In this document: positions 11,095-22,913 of the stretch, in pieces
Layout: each line of letters starts with the position of its first letter
How positions within the stretch are numbered: the stretch's first letter is position 1
Assembly (NCBI GenBank): GCA_963691705.1
Contig: OY829537.1
Coordinates: 55,900,304-55,964,303 of the forward strand
Direction: 5' to 3'
From: Viola odorata
Lineage: Eukaryota > Streptophyta > Magnoliopsida > Malpighiales > Violaceae
Length of the DNA: 64,000 nucleotides
The notes under the pieces: generated by a model
Database searches by the model: none
Seen by the model: only the letters and a program-made list of their open reading frames with translations
What the model was told of the DNA's origin: nothing
Program-made: the position numbers and the translations under genes

Positions 11095-12229
11095 CTAAGC
11101 AAAGTACATCTTAACAGCATCAGAGTTTACTGGTCTCGGCAAATCGTCCCCATCCATAGTGGTGAGCATTAGAGCGCCTCCCGAAAAGGCACTCTTGACT
11201 ACGTATGGGCCTTCGTACTGAGGGGCCCATTTCCCTTGACCTTCTTCCTGATGGGGGAGAATTTTCTTTAGCACCAAATCTCCAGCTTTGAACTCACGGG
11301 GTCGTACCTTCCTGTTGTAGGCGTTAGCCATTCTCTTCTGATACAATTGGGCATGACACATGGCAGCCAATCGCTTTTCCGAGATCAGATTCAACTGTTC
11401 ATACCTGACCCTTGCCCAATCAGACTCTTTAACTCCAGATTCTGCCAAAACCCGGAGGGAAGGAATTTCCACCTCGAGAGGAATCACCGCTTCCATACCG
11501 TAAACCAGAGAATAAGGAGTTGCTCCCGTGGAGCTGCCGATTGCAATCCGATAGGCGTGCAAAGCAAAAGGAAGCATGTCGTGCCAATCATTGTGAGTGA
11601 CGACCATCTTCTGGATGATCTTTTTCAAGTTTTTATTGGCAGCCTCGACTGCGCCATTCATCTTTGGACGATATGGTGATGAATTTCGATGTTTTATCTT
11701 CCACCGCTGGCAGAGATCATTGATCAGCTTCCTATTCGGATTAATGCCATTATCTGTGATGATCGTCTCAGGGACCCCATAGCAACAGATGATATTCTTC
11801 TCAATGAATCGCATAGTTGTCTTGGCAGTGATATTCGAGTATGAGGCCGCCTCCACCCATTTGGTGAAATAATCAATTGCAACAAGGATGAAGCGATGAC
11901 CGTTAGAAGCTTTTGGATGGATTTGGCCGATGATGTCAATTCCCCATATCGCAAAGGGCCAAGGCGACGTCATGTTAAAAAGAGGAGCGGGAGGGGCGTT
12001 GAGATGATCGGCATAAATTTGGCACTTGTGGTATCTTCTGAAGTAGTCGATGCAATCTCGTTCGATGGTGAGCCAAAAATAGCCTTGTCACATGATTTGC
12101 CTTGCCATCATGTGACCACTAGCATGTGTGGAGCAAACTCTGTCGTGGATTTTTACTATGATCTGCCTAGCTTCAGAAGCGGTGACACAACGAAGCAAGA
12201 CATGTTGGCGTCTCCCTTACCTCTATAAG
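11095..12229 (-). pseudogene. Integrase of the inner Tat/Ogre element
   Basis: On the minus strand the reading enters near 12229 with the zinc-binding domain (CVTASEARQ... through HKCQIYADH), which has an in-frame TGA near 12098. The core continues open to 11095. The catalytic residues are visible: Asp in WGIDIIG, Asp in ITDNG and Glu in NGAVEAANKN. The C-terminal module has the usual FKAGDLVLKK and GPYVVK motifs and ends VKMYFA. Integrase would insert the element's cDNA. The part normally linking RNase H to the zinc-binding domain, roughly 150-200 codons, is missing and the frame changes at about 12210-12230, so a deletion joined the two domains. Confidence 0.88.
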
Positions 12230-12691
12230 TTTGGTGAGAAGCCTCTGATAAGGTATCATCTTTGAATCTCTGGTCTGCCACAAATCTTGGGCCTGATAGA
12301 TGACGAGAGCTGAGTCCCCGAAGACTTTTAACTTCCTTACCTTCAAATCAATCGCAGTCATCAGCCCGTTGACGCATGCCTCGTATTCGGCGATGTTATT
12401 TGTGCACGAGAAGTTCAATTTGCATGCTATGGGGAATTGACGACCATCTGGGACTATAACAACAGCACCCACTCCGTTTCCCGAAAGATTTACTGCGCCG
12501 TCAAAAAACATAATCCACCAATCCTCAGCATCGTCCATATACTCAGCGTCAATAATCACGATATCTTCATCAGGGAAGTCAAACTCTAGAGGTTCATACT
12601 CATCCATAGCATGGTCGGCCAAGTGATCGGCGAGAGCGCTTGCTTTGACCACTTTTCGTGTCATATATATAATCTCATATTCAGCCAGCAA
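12173..12691 (-). pseudogene. Archaeal-type RNase H (second RNase H) of the inner element
   Basis: The reading MLAEYEIIYMTRK... contains a linker and then an RNase H fold: Asp in MFFDGAVN, Glu in AEYEACVNG and Asp in VFGDSALV. The final part with the last metal-binding residue is lost at the deletion near 12210. A second RNase H besides the ordinary Ty3 one is characteristic of the Tat lineage; it is thought to remove RNA during reverse transcription. Confidence 0.85.
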
Positions 12692-14225
12692 GACCTGTCA
12701 TCTGCAGATTCGACTTGACAAATAAGGCTTCTCGAAGATGTACTTCAAAGGATCCATGCGAGAAACCAGCCATGTCGTGTAATACAACATATATTGTCTG
12801 AGTCTTCGAGCACTCCATGCTAGGGCGCAACATGTTCGTTCTAACATGGAGTATCGCATCTCGCATTCATTGAACTTCTTACTCAAATAGTAAATGGCTT
12901 GCTCATACCTCCCAGATTTGTCATGCTGCCCTAATACACATCCCATGGAACCCGTTGTGACCGTCAAATACACCAGTAAAGGACGTCCCGGCATAAGAGG
13001 GACTAAAACTGGAGGAGTCTACAGGTATGTTTTGATCCTCTCAAAAGCCTTTTGGCAATCCTCATCCCATTCAGCATTTCCATTCTTTCTCAGCATTTTA
13101 AACATTGGCTCATAAGTGAGTGTCAGATGGCTAATGAAGCGGGCGATATAGTTTATACGCCCTAAGAAACTTCGTACCTCTTTTTCTATTTTGGTAGAAG
13201 GTAGCTCCTGAATTGCCCTTACTTTGTCGGGGTCAACCTCTATGCCCCTACTGCTGACAATGAACCCCAACAACTTTCCGGATGTCACTCCAAAAGTACA
13301 CTTGGCCGGATTCAACCGCAACTGGTACCTCCTTAGTCTTTCGAGTACCTTTCTCAAGACTTCTACATGATCTCGAGCTCCCCGAGATTTAGCTATCATG
13401 TCGTCGACATATATCTCAACCTCTTTATGCATCATATCATGGAATAGGGTGACAGCAACATGCTGGTAAGTAGCCCCTGCATTCTTTAGTCCAAAGGGCA
13501 TAACCTTGTAACAAAAAGTTCCCCATGGCGCGATGAAGGTCATTTTCTCACTGTCTTCAGGAGCCATCTTGATCTGATTGTATCCTTAAAAGCCATCCAT
13601 GAAAGAGAACATGTCATTATAGGCGGTATTATCTACCAGAGTGTCAATATGGGGGAGTGGGAAATCATCCTTGGGACTAGCCCGATTGAGATCGCAAAAA
13701 TCCACACACATGCGAACCCTCCCATCTTTCTTGGGCACAGGAACGATATTAGCAACCCATTCCGGATATTCCGCAACTCTCAGGAAACCCGCATCTAGCT
13801 GTTTGGCGACCTCCTCTTTGATCTTCAGAAAGGTGTCTGGATGCATCCTTCGAAGCTTTTGCTTTACCGGCTTGAATTCGGGTTTCAACGGGATCCGGTG
13901 CTCAACTATGCTAGGGTCGAGGCCTGGCATGTCCTCATATGACCATGCGAACACATCTACGTACTCTTTGAGGAGGGAGATCAACCTTTCTCTCTGAGTA
14001 GCAGCCAAGGTTGTCCCGATTTTGACTATTTTTTGATCTTTACAGCTTGCCCCCAAGTTTATCTCTTCCAATTCTTCCTGATGGGGGACTATCTTTTCCT
14101 CTGAATTTTCCACCAAACGAGCCAACCCATGTGGAATTTCAACCTCGTCCTCGGTTGCGGTGGTGATTTCCTTATCAGGGAGGACATAGGGTTTATCAAG
14201 ACGATCCGACTTGGTAGTTACCCTG
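12692..14225 (-). pseudogene. Reverse transcriptase and Ty3-type RNase H of the inner element
   Basis: On the minus strand the RT begins just after a likely splice acceptor (TTGATTTCAG near 14226). Its N-terminal part has EYVDVFAWSYEDMPGLDPS and PVPKKDGRVRMCVDF. A TAA near 13583 breaks the frame, after which the palm resumes with PWGTFCYKVMPFGLKNAG and the catalytic EIYVDDMIAKS (about 13410). The connection and RNase H follow (LLVYLTVTTGSMGCVLGQHD, ERTCCALAWSARRLRQY, to about 12700). Reverse transcriptase copies the element's RNA. Apart from the stop and a frame change at about 13010 the domain is well preserved, which fits a fairly recent insertion. Confidence 0.92.
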
Positions 14226-14302
14226 AAATCAACGAAATGTAAAAAAATAAAAGGAGTTTGAAATGATGAAGAGAACCGCATATATTTATATTTTACAAGA
14301 AG
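14226..14302 (-). other. Probable short intron between gag and RT of the inner element
   Basis: On the minus strand a possible donor (CTTGTAAAAT, about 14302) and a pyrimidine-rich acceptor (TTGATTTCAG, about 14226) bracket about 75 bp containing stops. Ogre elements are known to be spliced just before RT. Here the protease that should precede the junction is not seen. Confidence 0.45.
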
Positions 14303-15267
14303 GAATGTAAGTTCCTACAAAAGGTACTTCGTCCGAGATGTAACATCTCCCACTACGGGTCATGCCCCCCACATTAGATGTTTCGCCCATCGAAGGGCCT
14401 GTTGGAACAATGACAGAGGGAGTAGTGATAACCTCATACCCGTAATTAAAGGGGACCGTATGCAGATCCTTACTGGGAGTGTTCTGTGCGAACTTGAAAA
14501 TCAACTTAGGCGGTATTGTAACTAGTGCCCCCGCTTGGGCTACATACTCGAATGAATAAGGGACATGAGAATTATCCTCAATGGCATTGACTTTCTCTAT
14601 TCCTCGAGTTCTTTTCTCGACCTGTATGACTCCGAAGTCTGTCAACTGTCTCAACTTCTGCAAGAATGTCTCACAATCTTGGATCTCATGCTCAATTCCC
14701 TCGGGGCAAAACAAACAACTACTCAAGCTATCCTTCGAGTGCTGCAGATACCCTGCTCCTACTAGCGCGTAGAAAAGCTTTTCTCTGGACATCCCCACTA
14801 CTAAAGGGAAAGCATCTCTAACCCTTTCAGTCGAAATGACGTTTACCCCGTCATTACCCTAAGCATGATTTGGCAGAGGGTTGGTAGTGGTGTTGGGACC
14901 TTTGGTCAGCCCCTCAAAGGAGACCCACCCGCTTTTGATTAAGTGATTCACCTTCATTTTAAAGCCAATACAATTCTCCAAGGTGTGGCCTTGGACTCTT
15001 GCATGGTACTCGCACCTTGCATTAGGATAGTACCATTTCGGGTACGGAGGTTGTGGAGGTTGGGTCGGAATAGGCACAATCTGTCCAGCCGCGAGTAGAT
15101 GCTTGTAAATTTCTCTTGCAGGCAGAGGGAGGAGCGGCACTGATTCCTGGTTCCAGCGGTTATTTTGTGGAGCTGGGTTCCTTGGTGGATTATTTGGTCT
15201 TAGATAGTGTTTGGCATTCCAAGTTGGGTTGGGTTGAATTGGAAAAGCTGGTATTGAATGTTTGGGG
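14286..15267 (-). pseudogene. gag C-terminal part of the inner element (zinc-knuckle-like motifs); protease absent
   Basis: Downstream of the MITE the reading resumes with a proline-rich linker. It then has CEYHARVQGHTLENC (about 15010), the Cys/His knuckle variant of Tat Gag. A TAG near 14860 interrupts it. The next piece starts MGMSREKLFYALVG at 14798 and has a second knuckle, CLFCPEGIEHEIQDC. It ends at 14286 after GMTRSGRCYISDEVP. In the family this last motif is followed by a linker and an aspartic protease, but no Asp-Thr/Ser-Gly protease motif occurs here before RT begins. An internal deletion is likely. Confidence 0.75.
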
Positions 15268-15270
15268 TTA

Positions 15271-15719
15271 AGGGTTTAACCCAGCTTTTTAGAAAGCTGG
15301 CTTCTTGGAACGGGTTTGTTAGGCACTTTGCTTGGCTTTCCTGACTGCACAAATTTCCTGCACGCTGCGTTTGCTCTCTCTCTTAATTTTTTTTTCATTT
15401 TAATTTCATTTTAATTTCATTTTTTTACTTTATATAATAAAACAAAATAAATTAAAAACTACCACAATAAAATCTCCATCTCAAGATAAGTAATTCTAGA
15501 TCCACTTTTCCTATTTTTATTAATTTTTAAAAAATGGCTTTTATACTCTAACTATTTCATTTTTATAGTTTTACCAAACACCAAAAACAACTTCTCGTTT
15601 CCCACCGCACTTTTAAGAAATGTTTACCAAACAACATACTAGATTTTCCAGAAGTACTTTTGCCACAGCACTTTTGCCACAGCACTTTTCGGACTAGAAC
15701 CGGAACGCCAAACAGACCC
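15271..15719. mobile_element. MITE-like insertion (about 450 bp) in gag of the inner element
   Basis: The Gag reading stops abruptly at 15719 and resumes at about 15267, leaving an AT-rich non-coding insert. The right end reads (reverse complement) GGGTCTGTTTGGCGTTCC. A similar GGGTTTGTTAGGCAC lies near 15316, and the palindrome GGGTTTAACCC lies at the left edge. TTA occurs on both sides (15268-15270 and 15720-15722), as expected for a PIF/Harbinger (Tourist-like) MITE. The left terminus is not clean, so the family assignment is tentative; the insertion itself is clear. Confidence 0.6.
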
Positions 15720-17097
15720 TTAGTGGTGTAGGTCGTGGTATTTGTGGTGGAGGTAGTGGAAATTGAGGCACCATATTAGCAACGGACATTGGTGGTGTAG
15801 GGAAAAAGGTAGGTTGATATGGTAACAACGAAGGATGTGGATGTGGATGTGGATGTGGAGGTGGAGGAAAATATGGCGGTCTGTAGCTTGACTGGTGAGA
15901 CACTAAGCCAACTTCTTTCTTTATAGGAGACGTCCTTTTCGGTGCTATTTCCGGGGCAACAACAATCCTTCCAGACTTGATTCCTTGCTCAACTCTTTCC
16001 GCTACCTGGACTATGTCGGAAAAGTTATTTGATGAATTGGATATTATGAGGTAGGTGTAGTATGGAGCCTTGAAGGTATTCACGAAGATAGATATAAGCT
16101 CCTTATCGCTTAGAGGGGAGGAGATTCTAGCAGCGAGTTCTCTCCACCTATGAGCGTAAATCTTCACTGACTCATTGACCTTCTTTTCCATGCTCTGCAG
16201 GTCAGAACGGTCTGGAGTGACCTCCATGTTAAACTTGTATTGCTTGAAAAAGGCATCTGACAAGTCTCTCCAAGTCCTGATTCTTGATTTATCCAGATTC
16301 ATGTACCAGGTCAGAGCGTGCTTTGTCAAACTTTCTCTGAACAGGTGGATCAACAAAGGCTCGTTTTGGATTACCTCAGCCATTTTATTGCAATAGACCT
16401 TGAGGTGTGTCTTGGGACACTCAACCCCGGTATACTTCTCAAATTCTGGAATTTTGAACTTCGGGGGCATGGTGATTCCTGGAACCATGCACATATCCGC
16501 CGGTCCAGCAGGATAAAAGGGGTCCGTGCCTTCAATTGCCTTTAGCCTCTCTTCCAGTAGGCTTAATCTGTCGATATTGGGTACTTCTATTTTAGAAGTG
16601 CTGGAACTAGCAGCTGGCGGATGTCCAACTGAGACTAATGGTTGTGTCTGAGTGCTACTAGGAGGCTGGATTCCCGAAGGTACGGGTATTATTACTGAGG
16701 TGGGTTGACTTTGAGATAGAGAAAGATTCTGTGATTCTGGGTGGACCTCACTTTTCCCGCGATCTATGGTAGGCCCAGTCAGAGGAGGATTAAGGGATGC
16801 ATCACCTTGTCCGGCGGTGACAATGGCAAGGTTCGGTGTAGTTGATGTAACGAGGAAAGGATCTTGCCATTTCCACTGGACTCCTTCACCAGTAAATGAT
16901 GGCGGCGTAGGAGAACTAACAAAGACAGACGAGGATGATGGCCCGAAAGGTGGGTAGTAACCGGGCAGTAGATCCCTTGTTGCCTTATCCCGTTCTTTTT
17001 CAGCTTTTTCAGCCCGCCCTGTAACAGCCCGAACTTGTTCTTCCAATTCTGCTATCTTTGCTTTCAACGCATCTTCTGCCTTATCATGTTCTGCCAT
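15720..17097 (-). pseudogene. gag N-terminal and capsid part of the inner element
   Basis: The ATG at 17097 opens a coiled-coil start (HDKAEDALKAKIAELEEQVR), then a long P/S/T-rich linker. The capsid-like retrotrans_gag domain follows: MPPKFKIPEFEKYTG, ALTWYMNLDKSRIRTW and DAFFKQYKFN (about residues 205-345). A His/Pro-rich stretch (HPHPHPHP) and a proline-rich tail follow, cut by the MITE at 15719. Gag forms the virus-like particle. A splice acceptor-like TTTTACAG lies upstream near 17180, so the native start could be further upstream; I chose 17097 as the first ATG of the open frame. Confidence 0.87.
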
Positions 17098-17634
17098 CTT
17101 TCGCGTTTGTAGTCTAGTCGTGTGGATCTTGCGGGGAATAGTCTGCTTTCTAGGAGCTATTATTACTTTCTGTCCCCACCTGTAAAATAAACAAATGAGA
17201 TATTCGTAAGTTTAAACAGTGATTAATTATACTATCCCAAGGTCCCCGCGTTGTTTATCCATTGATTCGGCCACATTTTCGCTTGATACTTTTGGGGTGA
17301 AGAGATGACGATGCCTTTGTACGATAACGACATTCTCGAACGATCGGACTAACAATCTTTGACGACGATGTGGAAGGGATTTCATTTGTTCTCGAGGTAC
17401 CAAAAGAGGGCCTCATATTTCTTTGCCGGAGCATTAGAGCAGGAACAGAAGTGATCAGGAACCAGTGTTTAAAGGTGTCTTTGGACCGTAGAAAGATAAA
17501 CACTCATCTATCATACATGGAAGCATAAGTACGATATCATACATATTATCCTGATTCGATTACAGTCATCCCTTCAGTGTTTCAAGCCATTAGTGGCTTA
17601 TAAGGATTACAAAAAGGGTAAAACAGTGAATGAC
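17098..17634 (-). other. Inter-ORF region upstream of gag in the inner element
   Basis: About 540 bp lies between the coiled-coil end of ORF1 and the gag start. It holds a possible short exon reading and no recognised domain. Confidence 0.4.
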
Positions 17635-19490
17635 TCAGCAGAAAGGCAAGTTGTCAGGCAACTGGTCTTCAGGAATGCGCGATTTCAACTCCCTGAAGGA
17701 TTCGACCCAGGAATCGGAGATAGCTCGTTCAGTTTCCAACTGCTCCTGCAATATCTGAATTTCCTGTCCGAATCTTATCCTCTCCTGCTCAGATTGTTGG
17801 AAAAGTTTCAGCTCGGCTTGTTTTAACGAGGTTATTTCCGCTTTTTGCTTCTCCAACTCAGCTTCTAAGGATGCTATTTTGTCTGGTCTCTCTTGGCTGC
17901 TTTGCTGGCACGAACAGTCAGCATCCTGATTGTCGCATCTCTTTCCCTAATTGCGCCGCTCAGTGCATCTTTCTTGGCGATCTCTTTTGCCATCCTCTTT
18001 TCAAATTCCCTATCTGCCAACTCCTGATTCCTCAAACTCAGCCTCACATAATCCTGATTATGTCGTTCTGCTTCATAGACCCTGAATTCTAACTCCAACT
18101 TTTCCACCTTCAACTCTTCCTTTTCTGATTCGATTTGATCTCATTGCCTTGTTACTGTCTGCAACTGCCACATCAGTTGGGCGCGGGTCACCAAATCAAC
18201 CCCTTCCTCTACCCGAGATTCACCTTCCTCCTCCATGGGCTTCCGATTTTCTGGTCGAGGTAGAATATTCCCGTTGGCCCTATTCCTCCTCCACTATAAG
18301 TAAGCTGCTGTTGGCGGGGCAGGGAGTACATGTCCTTCAAGGCAGAACGGGTTCATCCAATCATGGGCATAGTGCTGAGGGGTTGAGTCTTCCTGGGCAT
18401 AGTGCTGAGGGGTCGCAGGAATGATTTGCATGATACAAAACTGGCTCAGCACCAACGTAGGACAATAAGGAACGCACCCTCGTACTCCAATTAGGGGAAC
18501 CCATGATAGAAGCCCGCAACTCACAATGGGATCAACCGCTCGTATCCACTTAGCACGCCGATCGATGTCTTTGTCAGATAGGTTCAAAAACCTGTCAGTC
18601 TAGGTTTCCTTGTCTTCTAGCTTCCATTTACCCCCAGCTACCCCTTGGCTTATCGCCTGAATGACTTTTATCAAAGGAACTGAGCCTAGGTAATTGGAAA
18701 AGAACAGAGACTGATCGGGCGATTGCTTGAAGTGGCTGATCAGCCACGCTGTCAGCAATTGAGTGCAACATGCGAGCCTTTCCCTTCCCTTCCTTCTGCA
18801 AAAATCCAGGGAGCGAAAGGTTTCTGCCAGAATGGCTGTCGTGGGGTTGATGGCATTTTTCTCCATTTCCCAAAATACGTTGGCCGCTTCAAAGTCAATA
18901 ACATTCTTCATTTTAGGGAACAAGACCAACCCTACTATAGAAAAAGCCAGGATCCTGAGACGTCTTTCCCCCTGAGACAACTGGAATTGCTTCTCAACAT
19001 CTGTCCAGCACCACACGTGTTTTCTTTCTCTCATTCGTGTAGGAATCCCTAACCACTTATCAATTCTTGACTTAACGTCGGCGGACTCAAAATGAACATT
19101 CTGATATATAGAAGATATAGGAGAGGTAAATCCTAATAGAGCGGAGTACTCCTCCAACGTAGGCATCAGATCTATACCTCCGTTGAAGGAAAAACATCGG
19201 TTGTATGGGTCCTAAAATTTTAGGGCCGCCCGGATGCAACCCCAATCAACTCTCACATCCACAAGTGTCAACAGTTTTCCATAACGGGCCTCGAATCTCA
19301 CTTGCTCGTCAGCGGTTAGCTCGGCTCTCAATTTCCGAATTCTGATCGTATCAAACTCTGCCACCTCTACTTTGATCTTAGTGGTGATGTCAGGAACAAA
19401 ACCGGGCTTCAGCATGTCCCCTCGCATTGATTGATCTTCATAAGCGTTCCCCCCAAAAGTAGCAAGCGCAAGTAACGTGGGCTTGGCCAT
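17635..19490 (-). pseudogene. ORF1 upstream of gag (DUF7745-like, coiled-coil C-terminus)
   Basis: The minus-strand reading starts at ATG 19490 (MAKPTLLALATFGG). It passes a TAG near 19212, then MPTLEEYSALLGF and IDKWLGIPTRMRERKHVWCW, another TAG near 18600, and WIRAVDPIVSCGLLSWVPL (about 18530). A frame break near 18290 follows. The K/E/R/Q-rich coiled coil runs from about 18113 to 17635. The globular part matches the plant DUF7745 family, which corresponds to the extra ORF1 in front of gag in Ogre elements; its function is unknown. Several stops show it is dead. Confidence 0.75.
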
Positions 19491-20171
19491 TCATATAAAC
19501 AGGACGGGTCCCTGTGGATAGAATAAGTATAGATTTTTAGTAAGTTAAAAGAAAATAACATGTACAAACCTACAGTTGTATACGGGAACATAAGGAGGCA
19601 AAAAAAAAACAACGAATAAGGACAGAGTTTATACAAATATGAAAATAGTGATAGAAACACAAAGATTGCAATATCACATTTTAATAATGATGCATATGCT
19701 GGGGTGGCACCCACTATTTCTATGCTGGCTAAAAGGTTCCCGGACGATACCATAAAAGTGGTCCCTCAATAAATGGATATGTGATTGCCTGTCAAGCCAT
19801 TAAAAGCTCTAGGCGCTCACCCATTTAGGGGTTCGAGTCCGAGTTTGGGGTTCGTGAAAACTACCTAAGACACATGTCCCAGGGCCTCACTACTAACCTC
19901 CTAATCCTATTTGGTGAAGGCCCGGCGGTAGGGCATTATGCGTGAAATGCGTATGGATGACAGTTTATCAAAGCGAGTAACAAGACATCAGTCATGTATC
20001 AAAATACTACAATTTATCAACGTGAATAAATACATAATCATGCAAAAATATCATACAAGAATACAACAATCTAGTATGAAAAAATAATTAAAAAAGCATG
20101 CCAAAAATGACAATTAATCAAGTAAATAAAAATAAACACCTCAAAAACAAATTCCGGCTCCGACCCTAAAG
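19491..20171 (-). other. 5' leader of the inner element
   Basis: Untranslated sequence lies between the primer-binding site and the ORF1 start. It includes a short A run near 19600. No ORF is supported. Confidence 0.6.
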
Positions 20172-20189
20172 TCCCCAGTGAAGTCGCCA
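20172..20189 (-). promoter_or_regulatory. Primer-binding site of the inner element
   Basis: On the minus strand TGGCGACTTCACTGGGGA begins three bases after the 5' LTR. It starts TGG, matching a tRNA CCA end. The plus-strand form ends GTCGCCA, as a mature tRNA 3' end would. Ogre elements are reported to use a tRNA-Arg primer with a similar sequence; the tRNA identity here is inferred from memory. Confidence 0.85.
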
Positions 20190-20192
20190 AAC

Positions 20193-22913
20193 TGTCGCAC
20201 CCTTTTTTTGGATTTCATCCTAATGCGACGCAAATTTGGGACTGGATATGAGACGAAATGTGGCTCATCTCACATGATGCAATGAAGTTGCCACCCTAAT
20301 TTATTTCTAGGTTTAGGGAACCTATTTGTCATGCATATAAAAATAAAAGCTAAGGCAAAGTGGGTCTAAACCTGAGAACAACGGTTTGGGGTCGTGTTAT
20401 GGACTCGGGAAGGTATTAGGCACCCGAGTCTCATCCTAAAAAGGTTACCGGAGATAGAGGTGTTTAATCATGCTTTGGAAAGATAAAAAAATCCTAAATT
20501 ATGCGATCATGCCCAACAAATTAAATTTTGATATTTCTATATATTAATGCATACGGGGGTATATGCATAAAAAGGGTGAATAAATAAAAGGAAAGAAATG
20601 TTTACTTGGGAAAGGGTATCGAGCGGATATACCTTTTTTATCGTAGTTATTGGCACGAGAGGATAAACGTTTGACATTTTCTTTTGTATGCAAGCGCTAA
20701 TGATTGTTTTTACACGTGCAGAATAATTAACATGCATAATGTACGAAAAAATAAACAAGCATGCAAAAAATAAATAAACGGTGCGAATGCGAAAATAAAT
20801 AAATAGTACAAACATACGAATAAAAATTAATAAAATAAAATACAAAAAATTAAATTTAAAAAATTAAAAAAATAAAATAAAATTAAAAAATAAAAACGAT
20901 GGGCTGAAAAGTTAGGCCCGGCCCAGTGGGCCCTGACAGGCCCACGGCTGGGCCTACCAGCTGGGCTGGCCCTTTTCCTTCTCTTTTCGCGCTGGGCTGG
21001 GCAGACAGCCCAGCATCTCTCTCGCTTGGGCCAGGCGCACAGCGCCGGCCCATTATTCCCCTCTCCACGCTGGGCTGCTCAGCCCAGCGTCTCATACGCT
21101 TGGCGCTAGGCGCCAAGCTTCCTTTCTTTCCCTCCACATGGGCCGGCCCACTGTCCAAATTCAAAATTAAAATAATACAACAGCTCACTCTTTCTTTTTT
21201 ATCCCAACGTATACCTAAACATTTAACCTAAAAATCAAAAATACATCTCATATTCTTCTTCCATGCCTTCTGTTCCGGCCACCAACACGCAAAACCCAGC
21301 CACCTTCGCCGATTGCTACATCCTCGACCGAAATAGAACCAGACCCGTACCGACAAACTAAAATAAACCCGTACAACAACTACCCCAAATCAAGCCCGAA
21401 ATCAACCGAAATTAAACTCAAAATGCCCAACTTCCTCTCTTTCCAATTCAAGCCAAACCTGTAAATCAAACGCAAGCCCAGCAGCAAAACGACAACAAAT
21501 CCAGAAATAGCAAGCAACCACAGCAATGTTTTCTTAAGAAATTAACAAATGAGAAATGATGATGAATGGGTGTTAGTAAAACTTACTGTTTCTTGCGTTT
21601 GGGTAGCCGTCTAGAGGGAGATACAGTCGGCAGACATTGAGGGGGGGTGAGGGCGCTAGTCAGCTGCAGTGGTGAGGCGGTGATTGGTAGTTGGCAGTGA
21701 TGATTTCGTGTGTAGAAAATGGGTATTCGGAGGGTTGTGTTTATATTGTGTCGGTCGGGAATAGGTGATTTGGGTGATGGAGATAGGGAGTAGCTATGTG
21801 GTGAGGCTGCGTGGTGGTATGTGGTGAGGATTGAGTTTGGTAATTTGGCGGTGGTGACTATGGATTTGGTGAGGCAGTGATGGTGGATTTGTTGGGGACG
21901 ATGGAGCTTGGTAGTTTGGCCGTTAGGTTAAGATGGGTTTAGTATTGGGGATTGAGGATGAAGATGGGTTTTTGTTGATGATGGTGAGGCCGAATGGGAG
22001 AGATAGTTGATATTTGTGGGTGATTGTGTGGATTGAGATTTCTGGCAGAGTGAGAGTGAAATTGAGAGTTCTCCCTTTCATGGGTGCGAATAAAGAAGGA
22101 TTTATAGAGGGATGGGCCAAAAGGGTGAAGCCGAGAGGGTTCGGTTGCCGAAGGAGTAGGGGGGTTGAGAGGCATCTGACCGTTGGGTGTGGGAGAGAGC
22201 GAGGCAGACGGTGATAGGGATCGGCGGTGGGGGTCTGCTGGTGAGTGATGGTGATGGATGAGTGAGTAGGGAGGGTAGAGCGGCGATGGTGTGATGTTTG
22301 GAGAGGAGATGGCGATGGCGTAGTGAACGGTGACAAGTTCGGTGATTGTAAGGGTTTGGTGCTGGTATCTAATGTTGCCGAAAGGAGCATTAAATGTTGA
22401 TGGGGGTGTGCACGAGGGAGACTATTTATTATTGGTTCGTGTCAATGGTACGGGTAATTTTGCCTAAAAATGGATAAAAACTCGAACCAAAAATGCTAAA
22501 ATGTAGAATAAAATAGGCTGAAATAATTAACACAGTGAGTGATGAAAAGTTCGCTGAATAGTTTGATAAAAATTCCCATGTAAGTAATAAAAGTTCGAGC
22601 GTAAGAAAATGCTAAAAACATAAATTGGGTTAAATGCAATAAAATGGTACGAGTTAAAATAATAATAAAAACTAAGTAGCTAATGAGTGAAATTGTCCGA
22701 CCCTCGGTTTCGAGAATTTGACTCGGAACCGATACGGGTTCGAACGGAAAAAGTGATAAAAAAATGTGAAAAAGTATGAAATAAAGTTTAAACGATATGA
22801 AGCACAAAAATAAACATCAGATTGACGAAAATAAACAAGTGTATGATTTTTGAAAAATTGATGATAAAAATGCAACAAATGAAAATTTTAAAATCCAAAA
22901 TCGAGTAGCAACA
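20193..22913 (-). repeat. 5' LTR of the inner element
   Basis: This 2,721-bp LTR is collinear with 4842-7553 over its whole length, with scattered substitutions and small indels. In the element's orientation it begins TGTTGCTA and ends GGGTGCGACA, and it would drive minus-strand transcription. Confidence 0.95.
22098..22111 (-). promoter_or_regulatory. Candidate TATA box in the 5' LTR
   Basis: Minus-strand CTCTATAAATCC is the best TATA match in the U3-like part of the LTR, about 810 bp from its upstream end. The same motif is in the other LTR near 6740-6750. Confidence 0.55.

Larger units (their letters stand above)
4842..22913 (-). mobile_element. Nested Tat/Ogre-like LTR retrotransposon, 18,072 bp, minus orientation
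   Basis: The ends are two direct repeats of about 2.7 kb (4842-7553 and 20193-22913), both running from TGTCGCACC to TAGCAACA on the plus strand and flanked by CGTAG. On the minus strand the order is 5' LTR, primer-binding site, ORF1 (DUF7745-like), gag, RT, RNase H, archaeal-type RNase H, integrase, repeat-rich 3' region, polypurine tract and 3' LTR. An ORF ahead of gag, dual RNase H and long size are Tat/Ogre hallmarks. The LTRs differ by about 2-5% in the stretches I compared, so the insertion is fairly recent. Stops in ORF1, gag, RT and integrase, deletions, and the absence of a protease motif make it non-autonomous. Confidence 0.95.

Noticed and set aside
11095..14225. Possible integrated caulimovirus (plant pararetrovirus) because of RT plus RNase H
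   Set aside because: An integrase, a second RNase H, long LTRs with TSD, a PBS and a polypurine tract identify a Tat/Ogre retrotransposon; no movement-protein or coat motifs seen.
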